Source of the DNA: Planctomycetaceae bacterium | GTDB lineage: Bacteria > Planctomycetota > Planctomycetia > Planctomycetales > Planctomycetaceae | DNA: 62,470 nucleotides | Assembly (NCBI GenBank): GCA_014762625.1 | Contig: JABURQ010000024.1 | Location: 1 to 62,470 of the forward strand | Reading direction: 5' to 3' | Shown here: piece after piece, positions 54,652 through 62,470 of the stretch | Position numbering within the stretch: the first letter of the stretch is position 1 | Layout of the letters: each line of letters opens with the position of its first letter | Notes under the pieces: generated by a model | Told to the model about the DNA's origin: nothing | Seen by the model: the letters and a program-made list of their open reading frames with translations, nothing else | The model's database searches: none | Position numbers and translations under genes: made by a program

Positions 54652-55137
54652 TCAATCGGACGATATCCGGGATCGTTGCTCAAAGGTTTTGACGAGAGAC
54701 CGGGCTTCTTTCTCACTCAATCCGGAAATCTGAATCCGGCCTCCTATCTGCTGCTTGATGACGGGAGCCATGATCGCCTCGCCGTTGACCAGAATCGCCA
54801 GCGGCTGATTGACGTGCTCTTTCGTCAGCGCCAGCATCTTTTCGCCCCCCTTCTCCGAAAGTTCAATAGTGACGAACCAGCTATCAAATTCTTCTCGGGA
54901 ATCGACCGACATACTTTGCACGTCGGCATCGGTGATCTCAGAAAGTGCACTCAGAAATAACCGACGATCGCTGCCGCGCAATTCGACTTCTTTCCAATCT
55001 GGTTTCTCATTGAAGGACGCGCGGCGAAATTCAATCAAAGTGGGCGTCTTTGCGGGAGACTCCTCGTCCGCGAAACTGAGAGTGGCGAAAGAGAAACAGA
55101 AGCCAAGAAGGAGTGCGAGGCGGACGATAGATCTCAT
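54652..55137 (-). CDS. secreted protein with SecD P1-head-like domain
   Basis: 161 residues. After a signal peptide (ALLLGFCFSFATLSFA) the C-terminal ~75 residues match the periplasmic P1 head of SecD: FVTIELSEKGGEKMLALTKEHVNQPLAILVNGEAIMAPVIKQQIGG.IQISGLSEKEARSL. The membrane helices of SecD are absent, so this is a free-standing periplasmic version. It could bind unfolded secreted proteins or modulate SecDF. ATG at 55137 preferred; the TTG at 55146 is possible. Confidence 0.78.
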   Translation of the reverse strand: MRSIVRLALLLGFCFSFATLSFADEESPAKTPTLIEFRRASFNEKPDWKEVELRGSDRRLFLSALSEITDADVQSMSVDSREEFDSWFVTIELSEKGGEKMLALTKEHVNQPLAILVNGEAIMAPVIKQQIGGRIQISGLSEKEARSLVKTFEQRSRISSD

Positions 55138-55450
55138 AGGATTCAATTTTCCATCGGCGACAGACTGATTGTAAGAACGAACCTTGTGTGTACATCCTGG
55201 ATCATAACGCAGGACATTCGTCCCCAGAGACGAGTTTGGAAAAAATCGGTGATTCGGTGTTATTCCGTGACGGCCACCAGAGGATTCGAATCGATGTAAT
55301 CATCTTCCACAAAGGGACTTACGAATCGATGTGTTTCTTTTGATCCTCGTTTTGATTCGATTCGTTCTTAAAGTAGATGCAAACAAAACCAACCCACCAC
55401 TTGAAGTCACGCAAGCAAAACCCCGTTCACAGGCAGGAAAGGAGGCTGTC
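55138..55450. other. intergenic, divergent region
   Basis: 313 bases between the SecD-head protein and a small membrane protein. No repeat or RNA gene recognised. A frame from 55331 is an upstream extension of the next gene and was not accepted. Confidence 0.45.
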
Positions 55451-55714
55451 ATGATGAATTCCTTCAACACATTCAGCCTGCGATTTTCTCCCCTGCTGGC
55501 AGATGTCGGGTCGAGCCCAAAATTGTCCCACTGGACGGAACAGTTGGGACTCGCTTTGATCCTGCTGCTGGGTGCGGCGTTCATCGTTCAGGGAATCTGG
55601 AACGGTCTGATGGCCGAGTTTCCGCAAATCGGTCGTATCAGCTACTTCCGCGCGATACATATCGCCTCGGTTCTGGGGCTGATCCTGTTCGCGCTTCTGT
55701 ACCTGATCTTCTAA
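55451..55714 (+). CDS. small two-helix membrane protein
   Basis: 87 residues with two hydrophobic helices (about 31-50 and 66-86), the second reaching the C-terminus. The start has a strong AAAGGAGG site 6 bases upstream. No family is recognised; size and topology resemble SecG, but its sequence features are not evident. Confidence 0.65.
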   Translation: MMNSFNTFSLRFSPLLADVGSSPKLSHWTEQLGLALILLLGAAFIVQGIWNGLMAEFPQIGRISYFRAIHIASVLGLILFALLYLIF

Positions 55715-55833
55715 AGGGAACTCACGAAGACCTTCGACACTCTCCGCCGCTCAACCTGCAGAGTGTGTTTTCTTGAACCCGAAATCAGAGAACCGACGGA
55801 CTTTAGAGCGCTACGGTGAAGTTGGATGTGCTG

Positions 55834-56841
55834 CTAGAACTGTTCCAGAAAGCGAACGTCATTCTCATAGAAGCGTCGAATGTCGGTAATCTGATGTCGT
55901 TGCATGCAGAATCGTTCGATCCCCAAGCCGAACGCGAAACCGGAAACTTCCTCCGGATCGTAGCCGACCGCTTTGAGGACGTTGGGATCAACCATCCCCG
56001 CTCCCCCCACTTCGAGCCAGTCATCGCCCCAACGCATATCGACTTCGACCGACGGTTCAGTAAAGGGGAAGAAAGAAGGACGAAACCGAATCTCGACCCC
56101 CTCTCCCAAATACGAACGGGCAAAGATGCTCAACACCGATTTCAACTGAGCCATCGTGACATCATCGCCAACCATCAGACCCTCCATCTGATGAAACATG
56201 CAGGAGTGGGTGGCGTCGATGGTGTCCGGTCGGTAAACGCGTCCCACCGACACAATTCGGACGGGAGGCTTGCGCTCACTCATCACGCGAATCTGAACCG
56301 TCGAGGTCTGACTTCGCAACAACAACGGCCCCTCCGAACCGCCGGCGATGTTGGCAGTTGCCAGATAAAAGTTTTCGAGCGGATCGCGGGCGGGATGATC
56401 CTCGGGGATATTGAGGGCGACGAAGTTATGATGCTCATCTTCAATTTCGGGACCGTCGACCACCTCGAATCCCAGACGTCCCATGAGTTCCTTGAAGTCA
56501 TCGATCGTTTGCGTCAGCGGATGAGTTTTGCCGAGCTGCGGCGCGATCCCCGGCAGCGTGATATCGATGGCGGAAAGCGCGGCTTTGGGTTTGTCGAGTT
56601 CCTGCTTTTTGGCGTTGAGAGCCTCTTCGACTCCCACTTTGACCTCGTTGAATTTCTTCCCCACGACGGGTCGATCCTCGGGAGCCGCTTTCCCGACTTC
56701 CGCTTGCAGCGTCTTCAAGCGCCCCTTTTTCTTACCGAGAAATTCAATGCGCACCGCCTCAATTTCTTCGGAAGTCGAGGCGGCAGAGATCGCTGCCAGG
56801 GCGTCTTGTTCGTAAGATTGAAAGGCTTCAAGCACGTCCAT
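55834..56841 (-). CDS. pheS: phenylalanyl-tRNA synthetase alpha subunit
   Basis: 335 residues. An N-terminal coiled-coil tRNA-binding arm (residues 1-85) precedes the class II catalytic core with [33 protein letters not shown] and GLGIERF. It charges tRNA-Phe with PheT, which is not encoded next to it here. GAGGTGG lies before the ATG at 56841. It lies downstream of rpmI and rplT on the same strand. Confidence 0.95.
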   Translation of the reverse strand: MDVLEAFQSYEQDALAAISAASTSEEIEAVRIEFLGKKKGRLKTLQAEVGKAAPEDRPVVGKKFNEVKVGVEEALNAKKQELDKPKAALSAIDITLPGIAPQLGKTHPLTQTIDDFKELMGRLGFEVVDGPEIEDEHHNFVALNIPEDHPARDPLENFYLATANIAGGSEGPLLLRSQTSTVQIRVMSERKPPVRIVSVGRVYRPDTIDATHSCMFHQMEGLMVGDDVTMAQLKSVLSIFARSYLGEGVEIRFRPSFFPFTEPSVEVDMRWGDDWLEVGGAGMVDPNVLKAVGYDPEEVSGFAFGLGIERFCMQRHQITDIRRFYENDVRFLEQF

Positions 56842-56977
56842 CGTGCCACCTCGCTGTGAGGAAAGTGATCGATAAAAAATAACCGCTTTCAAAAACCCTC
56901 CCCTGAGGCAAGGCTTCCGAAAGCGGTCGATGATTCAGAATCAGTCTCAACGAGAGTCGTTGACTGAGAGCGTCGAA

Positions 56978-57331
56978 TTAGTTTCGAGCCGCTTTCGCCA
57001 GTTCAAAGACTTCGTCAAACACCGCCGGTTCGTGAATCGCCAATTCCGACAAGGATTTACGATTCAAACCGAGATTGGCCTGTTTGAGACCGTGAATGAA
57101 TTCCGAGTAATTCATGCCACGCATCTGGCAGGCAGCCGAGATACGCGTGATCCAGAGACGCCGCATCTCGCGTTTGAACGCCCGACGATCGCGGAAGGCG
57201 TACATCCGGGATTTCAGGACGGTTTCCTTAACCGTTCGCAGCAACTTGCTCCGTCCGCCGAAGTTTCCTTTGGCTTCCTTGAAAAGTCGTTTTTTCTTGC
57301 GACGCCGAGCCGCTCCGATAGTGACACGCAT
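56978..57331 (-). CDS. rplT: 50S ribosomal protein L20
   Basis: 117 residues. The basic N-terminal helix [19 protein letters not shown] and the globular part [20 protein letters not shown] and [10 protein letters not shown] are typical. L20 starts 50S assembly and in other bacteria represses its own operon by binding the leader. It follows rpmI by 56 bases. Confidence 0.97.
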   Translation of the reverse strand: MRVTIGAARRRKKKRLFKEAKGNFGGRSKLLRTVKETVLKSRMYAFRDRRAFKREMRRLWITRISAACQMRGMNYSEFIHGLKQANLGLNRKSLSELAIHEPAVFDEVFELAKAARN

Positions 57332-57387
57332 GGTCTCTTACTCTGTTTGATGAAGGTGTGGGAATGGGAATTCGTGCGGGAAGGAAG

Positions 57388-57588
57388 TTACCGACCGGCT
57401 TCGATACATTCGCGGATGTGCTTGGCGAAAGCGCCGGTGACAATTCCGTCATTGCGGAGCTGACGCACTTTTTTGCCCCCTTTGTGGCTCATGATGTGGC
57501 CACGAAAAGCGCGCCGATGGACCGCTTTTCCGGACGCGGTGATTTTGAACCGCTTCTTCATTCCCTTGTGTGTTTTCTGTTTAGGCAT
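57388..57588 (-). CDS. rpmI: 50S ribosomal protein L35
   Basis: 66 residues. MPKQKTHKGMKKRFKITASGK and HIMSHKGGKKVRQLR are the family hallmarks. It is the first gene of the rpmI-rplT(-pheS) group; infC, which usually precedes it, is absent. The start at 57588 is the conserved MPK. Confidence 0.97.
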   Translation of the reverse strand: MPKQKTHKGMKKRFKITASGKAVHRRAFRGHIMSHKGGKKVRQLRNDGIVTGAFAKHIRECIEAGR

Positions 57589-57656
57589 AGCTTCTAACCA
57601 GATCAAAGTCGTTTGTGGTCACCTGTTGCCCGATTCTGAACATTTACTCGCTCTTC

Positions 57657-57719
57657 GACCGGCAACCGGTCACGATTCGCCCACGAAACATGCGTCGGGC
57701 GGAAGAATCGAGAAGTATA
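57657..57719 (-). promoter_or_regulatory. possible promoter and leader hairpin of rpmI-rplT
   Basis: On the minus strand a -10-like TATACT (57714-57719) is followed by the perfect hairpin GACCGG-TTG-CCGGTC (57657-57671) about 70 bases before rpmI. A good -35 box is not seen. The hairpin could contribute to L20 autoregulation, but no known site is recognised. Confidence 0.3.
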
Positions 57720-57793
57720 ACAAAGGCCGGGGAAGATTTGCTACCGAACCGGGGCGGCTTTTCTCCGGTTTTTTCCACGGTTCACCGGGAAAT

Positions 57794-58756
57794 TTACGGC
57801 GTTTCAGGGGCGGTCTTCGGAAAAATCCGGGAGATTTCCACCGCTTTCCGGCCTTGGGACTCTCCAACTCGTCCCCGAGCCACCTCGCGACCCTCTCTCT
57901 GCAAAATCACTTCGGAATCGCTCACCGTTTGTTCGCTCTCCGGCCACAAAATATCTCCGACCTCCAAAGGCCGGGGCTCTTCGCTTTCCAAGCGGCACTC
58001 CGACCAGACCGCCAACACCTCCTGCACTTCGGAATCAGTTTTCCCGGTGGTGAGGGGCTCTCGCTCGGGGCTTTGATTCTCTGAGGGCCTTTCTGCTGCC
58101 TGGGGAGTCGATAGAGAGGAGAAGAATTCCCATTGCCCTGCGATGAGAAGTCCCCCCCGTTTTCCCGAGAGAATCAGTTCCCAACGCTCGCACCACCAGG
58201 GGGCCTGTTCCGCGAACGCTTGAAGTCGTTGCAGCTGTTCCACCAGCTCGACAGCGACAACCTTCCACTGAGAGGGAGGCAGAAGACCGACCAGACTCTC
58301 CCGCAGCCACCGGGTGAAGATCCGGGATTCGAGAACGCTCAACGCGGATCGCTGATTCTCGGAAACAACATCGGACTGTCCCAGCATATCCGCAATGAAC
58401 TCTCCCACAATCTCACGATCGCAGACCAGAATCAGATCTCCTCCGCTTTGTTCGGTTTCCACAAGCACAACCACCGACTCGTCGGTAATGCGGGATCGCA
58501 AATCGGTCAACGGAACGCGATCCGGCATGTATCGTTTTAGCCTGACCGGCTGACTGACGCACTGTTCGGCGACTGCGGTTGCCTGGCGGCGAATCGATTC
58601 AAAAAACCGGACGACCTGACGCGCCAACTGTGAACCGGAACCGGAAGGCTGCTTGCTGGAAGGAGTTTCCGGCGATACTTCCACCGCTTGCCTGCGAACC
58701 GGATTCAAGGCCGTCAAAAGTGACTCAACTTCGCTGCGATTGAGTGATTCCGCCAT
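57794..58756 (-). CDS. FliM-like flagellar motor switch protein
   Basis: 320 residues. The N-terminus SLNRSEVESLLTAL resembles the CheY-binding peptide of FliM, and the central region (LILVCDREIVGEFIADMLG) resembles the FliM core, with a SpoA-type C-terminal segment VGDILWPE...SEVILQREGREVARGRVGE. Identity is divergent, and about 50 residues after the N-terminal peptide are low in complexity. No other flagellar gene is near. It may be a motor component or a diverged paralogue. Confidence 0.6.
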   Translation of the reverse strand: MAESLNRSEVESLLTALNPVRRQAVEVSPETPSSKQPSGSGSQLARQVVRFFESIRRQATAVAEQCVSQPVRLKRYMPDRVPLTDLRSRITDESVVVLVETEQSGGDLILVCDREIVGEFIADMLGQSDVVSENQRSALSVLESRIFTRWLRESLVGLLPPSQWKVVAVELVEQLQRLQAFAEQAPWWCERWELILSGKRGGLLIAGQWEFFSSLSTPQAAERPSENQSPEREPLTTGKTDSEVQEVLAVWSECRLESEEPRPLEVGDILWPESEQTVSDSEVILQREGREVARGRVGESQGRKAVEISRIFPKTAPETP

Positions 58757-58789
58757 CCCTGGCAATCCCCTCGTTCTGACCATTGAGAA

Positions 58790-60070
58790 TCAGGTGCGAA
58801 TTTGCCCCTGACCCTGAATGATGTATTTGTAACTGGTCAATTCGCGCAACCCGCACGGCCCCCGCGCGTGAAACTTATCGGTACTGATGCCGATCTCGGC
58901 ACCGAGCCCCAATTCTCCTCCATCGTTGAACCGAGTGGAGGCATTTTGCACTACCGCCGATGAATCGACGCCGTTCAGAAATTGCTCGGCCGAATCGATC
59001 ATGCGGGTCACGATCGAATCGGTATGATGCGACCCGTAATGATTGATGTGGGCGATCGCCTCCTCGACGCTGTCCACCACTTTGACCGCCAGTTTCAGGT
59101 CCAGAAACTCAGTCTGAAAATCTTCGTCGGTCGCTTCCACGCCTCCCGAGACGAACGGCAGGGAGCGTTCGCAACATCGCAATTCCACTCCTCGATCCTG
59201 CAAAGCCTGTGCGGCCTGAGGAAGAAACTCTTCCGCGGCGTCGGCATGCACGAGCAGAGTCTCCGCCGCATTACAGACTCCCGGACGCTGGCATTTACTG
59301 TTGACGATAATCTCCGTCCCCATCGCCAGATCGGCGGACGCATCCACAAAGACGTGGCAGTTGCCATCGAAATGCTTGATGACCGGCATCTTCGCTTCAC
59401 TCGCCACGCGTTCGATCAGGGACTTCCCGCCGCGCGGTATCGTCACGTCAATCAGGTCGCTCAACTCCAGAAAATGGCCGACTGCAGCGCGATCGGTCGT
59501 CGAGACCATTTGCACGGCGTCTTCGGGAAGTCCGCATTCGGACAACGTCTCACTCAAAATCTGATGAAAGGCGTGATTGCTGTGAAAGGCTTCTTTCCCT
59601 CCTCGCAGAATCACCGCATTCCCACTCTTCACGCAAATCGCCGCCGCATCGACGGTGACGTTCGGTCGCGACTCATAAATGAAGAACACGACCCCCAAAG
59701 GAACCCGCACTTTCGACACCTGTAATCCGTTGGGGCGACGATGACTCTCGAGAACCTCACCGATCGGATCGGCGAGCATCACCAACTCTTCCAGAGCCGA
59801 AGCAATCCCCTCCAGACGTTCGGGGCTCAGCCGCAGTCGATCGACTTGTGCGTCCGTCAATCCGTACTGAGGCGCCGCGGTGATATCTTTCTGATTCGCC
59901 GTCAGCAGCAGCTCCGTCTGCTCCCGAATTCGAGTGGCGGCGGTGCGCAACCATTGGTTTTTAAAAGCTCCCGAAGCATTCACCAGTGCTTGGGAAGCGG
60001 TTTTGGCTCGCTGGGCGGTTTCTCGCGTGTAAGATTCGAGATCCTGAGGAATTTCCGTGGCGGTACTCAT
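58790..60070 (-). CDS. proA: gamma-glutamyl phosphate reductase
   Basis: 426 residues. It reduces glutamyl-5-phosphate to the semialdehyde in proline synthesis. [34 protein letters not shown], the catalytic Cys in [14 protein letters not shown] and a C-terminal [31 protein letters not shown] are diagnostic. It ends 34 bases before the start of the FliM-like gene. proB is not in the window. Confidence 0.96.
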   Translation of the reverse strand: MSTATEIPQDLESYTRETAQRAKTASQALVNASGAFKNQWLRTAATRIREQTELLLTANQKDITAAPQYGLTDAQVDRLRLSPERLEGIASALEELVMLADPIGEVLESHRRPNGLQVSKVRVPLGVVFFIYESRPNVTVDAAAICVKSGNAVILRGGKEAFHSNHAFHQILSETLSECGLPEDAVQMVSTTDRAAVGHFLELSDLIDVTIPRGGKSLIERVASEAKMPVIKHFDGNCHVFVDASADLAMGTEIIVNSKCQRPGVCNAAETLLVHADAAEEFLPQAAQALQDRGVELRCCERSLPFVSGGVEATDEDFQTEFLDLKLAVKVVDSVEEAIAHINHYGSHHTDSIVTRMIDSAEQFLNGVDSSAVVQNASTRFNDGGELGLGAEIGISTDKFHARGPCGLRELTSYKYIIQGQGQIRT

Positions 60071-60209
60071 ATCAAATGCGGACTGTTGAAGAGGGAATCA
60101 GGTTCGCCGGGAACGATTTCAATCGTTTCAATGCGTTCCCCAAGTATCGAACAACCCCAAAACCGTGTCAACGCACGATCTCCCTCCATGGAGCCGCGTG
60201 TCACCTGAT

Positions 60210-61130
60210 TCAGGGCGAAACGGTCGCTCTTCCCACACCAGAATCTTCGTCCGCAGGCGGTTTCTCCTCTTGCGGAGCGTTCTCCTCGGCGGGAGTTTCA
60301 TGCGAGGCCGGTTTGACCTCCTCTTTGGAGTCCCCGGAGTCCGACTCTTCATCCTTCACGATCGCCGTCTCGGGATCGGGTATCCCCTTCTCTCCCGAGA
60401 GAGCGGGATGTCGATACAACCTCGGCTTATGAAAATCCGCAAGTTGCCCCGCGTAGGGATCCTTCTGCTTGACGAACGGAATTTTGATTCTCTGGCCGGC
60501 CAGGTTTGTTCCTTTGTAGATCGAGCCTTTCTGGAAAGGCCCGGCCCCAAACAACCAGGTATTGCGGGCGTCGCTCTCCGCGACCGACGTCCCCGACTGC
60601 CAGACCGATTCGCCCGATTCTTTTTGATACGCAAAGACGGCCACCTTCGCACTGGCGCTGAGATGACTTCGACGCGCGAAAGACAATTCGGGGATCGACG
60701 GAATCGGAGGGGCATTCGGAAGCACCGTCGCTACCGTCGAGAGCGCGTTATTCTCCGGAATTCCGTAAATCACATCGTGCTGATTCCCCCCCAGCGCACC
60801 GACACGCGCCTCCACAACATACTCAGCTTTATCTTTGGAATCGACCAGTTCGCAACCGTCCGCAAACAGTTGCTGGCGAATGGCGGACTGAATGTAGTCC
60901 GCATTCACAAACCCCTGCCCTTTAATCGTTTTGATGTACTGGGAATCAAAGAAGACCTTTTGCCCCTTGAGTGTCGAAAAATCGATCTTAGCCACCGATT
61001 TGTCGATGGCGTCCGAGGCCAGCAACTGCTGCGTCCCTTCGATTTGGACGGAATTTCCACACCCGGCCAGCGCGCACAGCGCCGCTACGCAAATCAACGA
61101 ACGCCACCGATTTCGGATACGTCGTAACAT
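60210..61130 (-). CDS. lipoprotein, DUF6655-like
   Basis: 306 residues. A short leader ends in the lipobox LAGC, so it is lipid-anchored. The mature part begins QIEGTQQLLASDAIDKSVAKIDFSTLKGQKVFFDSQYIK and has DYIQSAIRQQLFADGCELV, resembling DUF6655 proteins that I recall from planctomycetes; a Glu/Pro-rich tail of ~60 residues ends it. Of three possible starts (61175, 61151, 61130) the last has AAGAGAAC directly upstream and gives a normal-length leader. Function unknown. Confidence 0.75.
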   Translation of the reverse strand: MLRRIRNRWRSLICVAALCALAGCGNSVQIEGTQQLLASDAIDKSVAKIDFSTLKGQKVFFDSQYIKTIKGQGFVNADYIQSAIRQQLFADGCELVDSKDKAEYVVEARVGALGGNQHDVIYGIPENNALSTVATVLPNAPPIPSIPELSFARRSHLSASAKVAVFAYQKESGESVWQSGTSVAESDARNTWLFGAGPFQKGSIYKGTNLAGQRIKIPFVKQKDPYAGQLADFHKPRLYRHPALSGEKGIPDPETAIVKDEESDSGDSKEEVKPASHETPAEENAPQEEKPPADEDSGVGRATVSP

Positions 61131-61463
61131 AGTTCTCTTGATGTCGGACATGAAGTGACTGCGAACGGGAAACATTCGCCCGGACCGGGAAACGCTCCAC
61201 TGGTTTCACATCGGGAAAAATCGGGAGGAATAATCTGACTCTCGGACGAGAGTTCTGGGAAGGAACCAAAGTCTAATTCATCACGCAGAAACCGCCAAGA
61301 GGACTTCATCCTTTGATGCATCCAATTGATATATAGAAGCTTACAACTCATCCCTCTCCCCGGAATCACTCGCCAATCCTAAAATTCATCGGAGAAAACC
61401 GATGGGTTGGTCCCGCGAAATCTGTTAGACTGCCATCAATCATCTCTAGTAGAGAAAAACGCC

Positions 61464-62470
61464 ATGACTCTCTCTAACCCCCAACAATTTCACCGACGCG
61501 ACATCGTCCAGGCCGGAAGCCTGGGACTGCTCGGCATGTCTCTGCCCCGGTTGCTGCAATCGCAGGCCTCCGCCGCTGAGACCGCGTCGAAGCCCGGCCA
61601 AGCGAAGGCCGTGATCCTGCTCTTCATGTGGGGTGGTCCAGGCCATCAGGATACCTGGGACCTCAAACCGCAGGCTCCCGCCGAAGTCCGAGGAGAATTC
61701 AACCCGATCTCCACCAACGTACCCGGCATTCAGATTTGCGAACACTTTCCGCAACTGGCCCAACGCACCGATAAACTCGCCATCATCCGCTCGATGACGC
61801 ACAGTGACGTCAATCACACCACCGCTACCCATTACCTCCTCACCGGCAAAAAGCCACCGCCGATCAACGATCTGCGCAAAGACTGGCCCTCTTATGGTTC
61901 GGTCCTCTCGCACCTCAAACGAGGCCACGGGCCGCTCCCGCCGTTCGTCTCGATGCGTCCCAAGATCGAAAACACGGTCCCCCGCTTCGTCGAACAGTCC
62001 CACGGCCAATTCGCCGGCTGGTTGGGCCCGACCTGGGATCCGCTCACCATCGATGCCGATCCCTCGAAACCCGACTACCGCGTCGGCGACTTCGTCTACC
62101 AGGATCAGCTTTCCAAACGACGCATCGGCCATCGACAGTCGCTCCTGTCGCAACTCGAAGGAAAGCTGGCCGCAGCGGACGCCGACGGTTCGCTCGGTGC
62201 GATGAGCCAACATTACAGCCGGGCGTTTCAGCTACTCGCCTCCGGCGCGGGACAGGAAGCCTTCGACCTGACTCAGGAACCGGACGACATCCGCGATCGT
62301 TACGGCCGCAATCCCCACGGCCAGTCGGTGCTGCAAGCGCGCCGACTCGTCGAACGGGGCGTGCCGCTCGTCACCTGCTTCTGGCCGAATGAAGGGATCA
62401 AAAACGTCAGTGTCTACTGGGACACGCACCGTCGCCACTCCATCGCCCACCCGGCACGCCTCATGCCTCC
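61464..62470 (+). CDS. DUF1501 domain protein, N-terminal part (cut by right edge)
   Basis: 335 residues visible, the frame open at the window end. The leader FHRRDIVQAGSLGLLGMSLPRLL carries a twin arginine. DUF1501 features are LFMWGGPGHQDTWDLKP, ICEHFPQLAQRTDKLAIIRSM and HSDVNHTTATHYLLTG. The C-terminal metal-site motif lies beyond the window. It is preceded by about 330 bases with no gene opposite the lipoprotein. Confidence 0.9.
   Translation, partial: MTLSNPQQFHRRDIVQAGSLGLLGMSLPRLLQSQASAAETASKPGQAKAVILLFMWGGPGHQDTWDLKPQAPAEVRGEFNPISTNVPGIQICEHFPQLAQRTDKLAIIRSMTHSDVNHTTATHYLLTGKKPPPINDLRKDWPSYGSVLSHLKRGHGPLPPFVSMRPKIENTVPRFVEQSHGQFAGWLGPTWDPLTIDADPSKPDYRVGDFVYQDQLSKRRIGHRQSLLSQLEGKLAAADADGSLGAMSQHYSRAFQLLASGAGQEAFDLTQEPDDIRDRYGRNPHGQSVLQARRLVERGVPLVTCFWPNEGIKNVSVYWDTHRRHSIAHPARLMP

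Noticed and set aside
55816-56859. 347-codon plus-strand frame opposite pheS
   Set aside because: Antisense shadow of pheS.

Overview
The window reads as chromosome of a planctomycete (order Planctomycetales). The pointers are three DUF1501 proteins with Tat-like leaders, three secreted sulfatases, a DUF1559 pseudopilin next to a small carboxypeptidase-regulatory-like lipoprotein, a DUF1571 protein, YHS-like repeats, a lone Flp pilin, hpnC/hpnD and moderately high GC. Most genes stand alone or in two- to four-gene runs. The first and last genes (sulfatase from base 2, DUF1501 from 61464) are cut by the window edges.

Layout. 1-12.3 kb: sulfatases, an FMN glutamate-synthase-like protein, DUF1501, the pseudopilin/lipoprotein pair with a hairpin between the two genes, Sua5, a cobalamin-binding-type protein, and NHL and FG-GAP repeat proteins. 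12.6-20.2 kb: a compact integrated island in tRNA-Leu(CAG), bounded by a 20-bp direct repeat (12706-12725 and 20198-20217). It carries an integrase, a zinc-ribbon miniprotein, a RepA-like ATPase, two excisionase-type HTH proteins, a GIY-YIG protein followed by an unrecognised gene, and a HicA-like/HTH pair behind a palindromic promoter. 20.4-29 kb: membrane glycosyltransferase-like protein, Flp pilin, GT4 enzyme, a methyltransferase with an apparent frameshift, a CorA-type transporter and a TPR membrane protein. 29-39 kb: housekeeping genes (mtaB, STAS protein, tmk, scpB, panC, lgt, an ECF sigma factor, SppA). 39.5-53 kb: a proline/glutamate-rich YHS protein, sirtuin, hpnD/hpnC, der, a sulfatase, a MoaD-like/BNR pair, an ion channel and DUF1501. 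53-62 kb: small membrane or hypothetical genes, then rpmI-rplT-pheS, a FliM-like protein, proA, a DUF6655-like lipoprotein and the partial DUF1501 gene.

Most interesting points. (1) The island's integrase is read in frame through the attachment core. When integrated it ends PPRP inside the tRNA. If the island is circularised at the repeat, the same frame continues into a 61-residue tail now stranded at the right end (20012-20197), so integration appears to swap the C-terminus. (2) The island also carries its own terminator for the tRNA inside int, while the tRNA's probable original terminator now lies beyond attR. (3) The GIY-YIG plus unknown-gene operon is a candidate undescribed defence or mobile-element module. 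(4) Several unrelated intergenic stretches share a 7-bp period. (5) An approximately 80-bp dispersed repeat occurs twice, once with an insert holding a perfect palindrome.

Limits: there were no database searches, so family names rest on recognised motifs and remembered family features. Start codons were chosen by ribosome-binding sites and family fit.
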